Assembly: GCA_016703965.1 (NCBI GenBank)
Contig: JADJBB010000021.1
Coordinates: 434,001-498,000, forward strand
Direction: 5' to 3'
Origin: Acidobacteriota bacterium
GTDB taxonomy: Bacteria > Acidobacteriota > Blastocatellia > Pyrinomonadales > Pyrinomonadaceae
DNA: 64,000 nt
The position numbers and the translations under genes are program-made. A model generated the notes under the pieces. That model ran no database searches and was not told the DNA's origin. It was given only the letters and a program-made list of their open reading frames with translations. How positions within the stretch are numbered: the first letter of the stretch is position 1; the number at the start of each line of letters is the position of its first letter. Of the stretch, positions 63,906-64,000 are shown one piece after another.

Positions 63906-64000
63906 AGACCGGAGCGGCACGGTTGCGTATCGCAACAATGGCAAGTATTTTTTGCCAGAACCATCCCTGCTTGCCAACGGCTAAAAACCCTGACGTTCCC
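63906..64000. other. Window end, no gene seen
   Basis: Holds GTTGCG-tat-CGCAAC and GGCAA...TTGCC hairpins close after the SurA-N-like stop; may include its terminator. Confidence 0.4.

Overview
The window looks like a chromosomal segment of an Acidobacteriota bacterium, most likely class Blastocatellia (Pyrinomonadales-like). That placement is an inference from gene content and style: many secreted or lipoprotein genes of unknown function, cohesin-like plus carboxypeptidase-regulatory modules, an M61 PDZ peptidase, a TMTC-like membrane/TPR protein, a sigma-54 two-component pair, a phenylalanine/tyrosine catabolic set, GH125 and GH29 enzymes, and palindromic intergenic repeats. There is no 16S gene to confirm it. 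I see no prophage, transposase, CRISPR array or rRNA operon.

Layout. 1-1.9 kb: end of a serine hydrolase gene and a tandem cystatin-like secreted protein. 2-10.1 kb (minus): a tightly packed run from selB through a DUF2071 protein, folA, a DUF962/Mpo1-like protein, an FGGY gluconokinase-like kinase and transketolase to a D-serine dehydratase/D-threonine aldolase-like enzyme. 10.2-18.7 kb (minus): a small membrane protein, a GAF-GAF sigma-54 activator, a TPR lipoprotein, an HIT protein, a lipoprotein, murA, a DinB-like protein and a TolB-like propeller lipoprotein. Upstream of murA is a 670-base gap with a candidate structured RNA and terminator on the plus strand, followed by repeat debris. 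18.8-21.3 kb (minus): an AraC-type regulator, then a cohesin-like secreted protein and a proteinase-K-like protease that share the same C-terminal domain. 21.8-30.6 kb: M61 peptidase, Uma2 protein, MFS transporter, a large membrane histidine kinase and a TonB-receptor-like beta-barrel protein. 30.7-37.7 kb (plus): tRNA-Ser, a membrane LuxR regulator with a DUF4199 partner, a DUF421 protein, gltX, a secreted TPR-CHAT protein and a LipL32-family protein. 37.7-45 kb: an Lrp-type regulator divergent from phhA, then hppD and hmgA, which together turn phenylalanine into maleylacetoacetate; a TonB-C-like protein and GH125 are interleaved. 45-59.5 kb: three toxin-antitoxin pairs, an alpha-L-fucosidase, hydrolases, a TMTC-like protein, yebC, DUF167, yggT and yggS, a YncE/phosphoesterase protein, tRNA-Leu and rsmG. 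59.8-64 kb: an NtrC-type response regulator with its histidine kinase, and a SurA-N-like secreted protein.

Four genes are broken by 1-2 base indels (the cystatin gene, murA, the histidine kinase at 25.6-28.6 kb, and gltX) and one by an in-frame TGA (the protease). murA and gltX are normally essential and at least two breaks lie in short A runs, so consensus errors are likely for some. The TGA in the protease is a separate matter: it is followed by a stem-loop, and selB is in the same window, so it deserves its own check.

The features most worth following up are the LipL32 homologue outside spirochaetes, the tandem cystatin protein, the AraC-linked secreted protease/cohesin pair with a well-placed operator, the candidate small RNA before murA, and the two roughly 100-bp perfect-ended palindromic elements.
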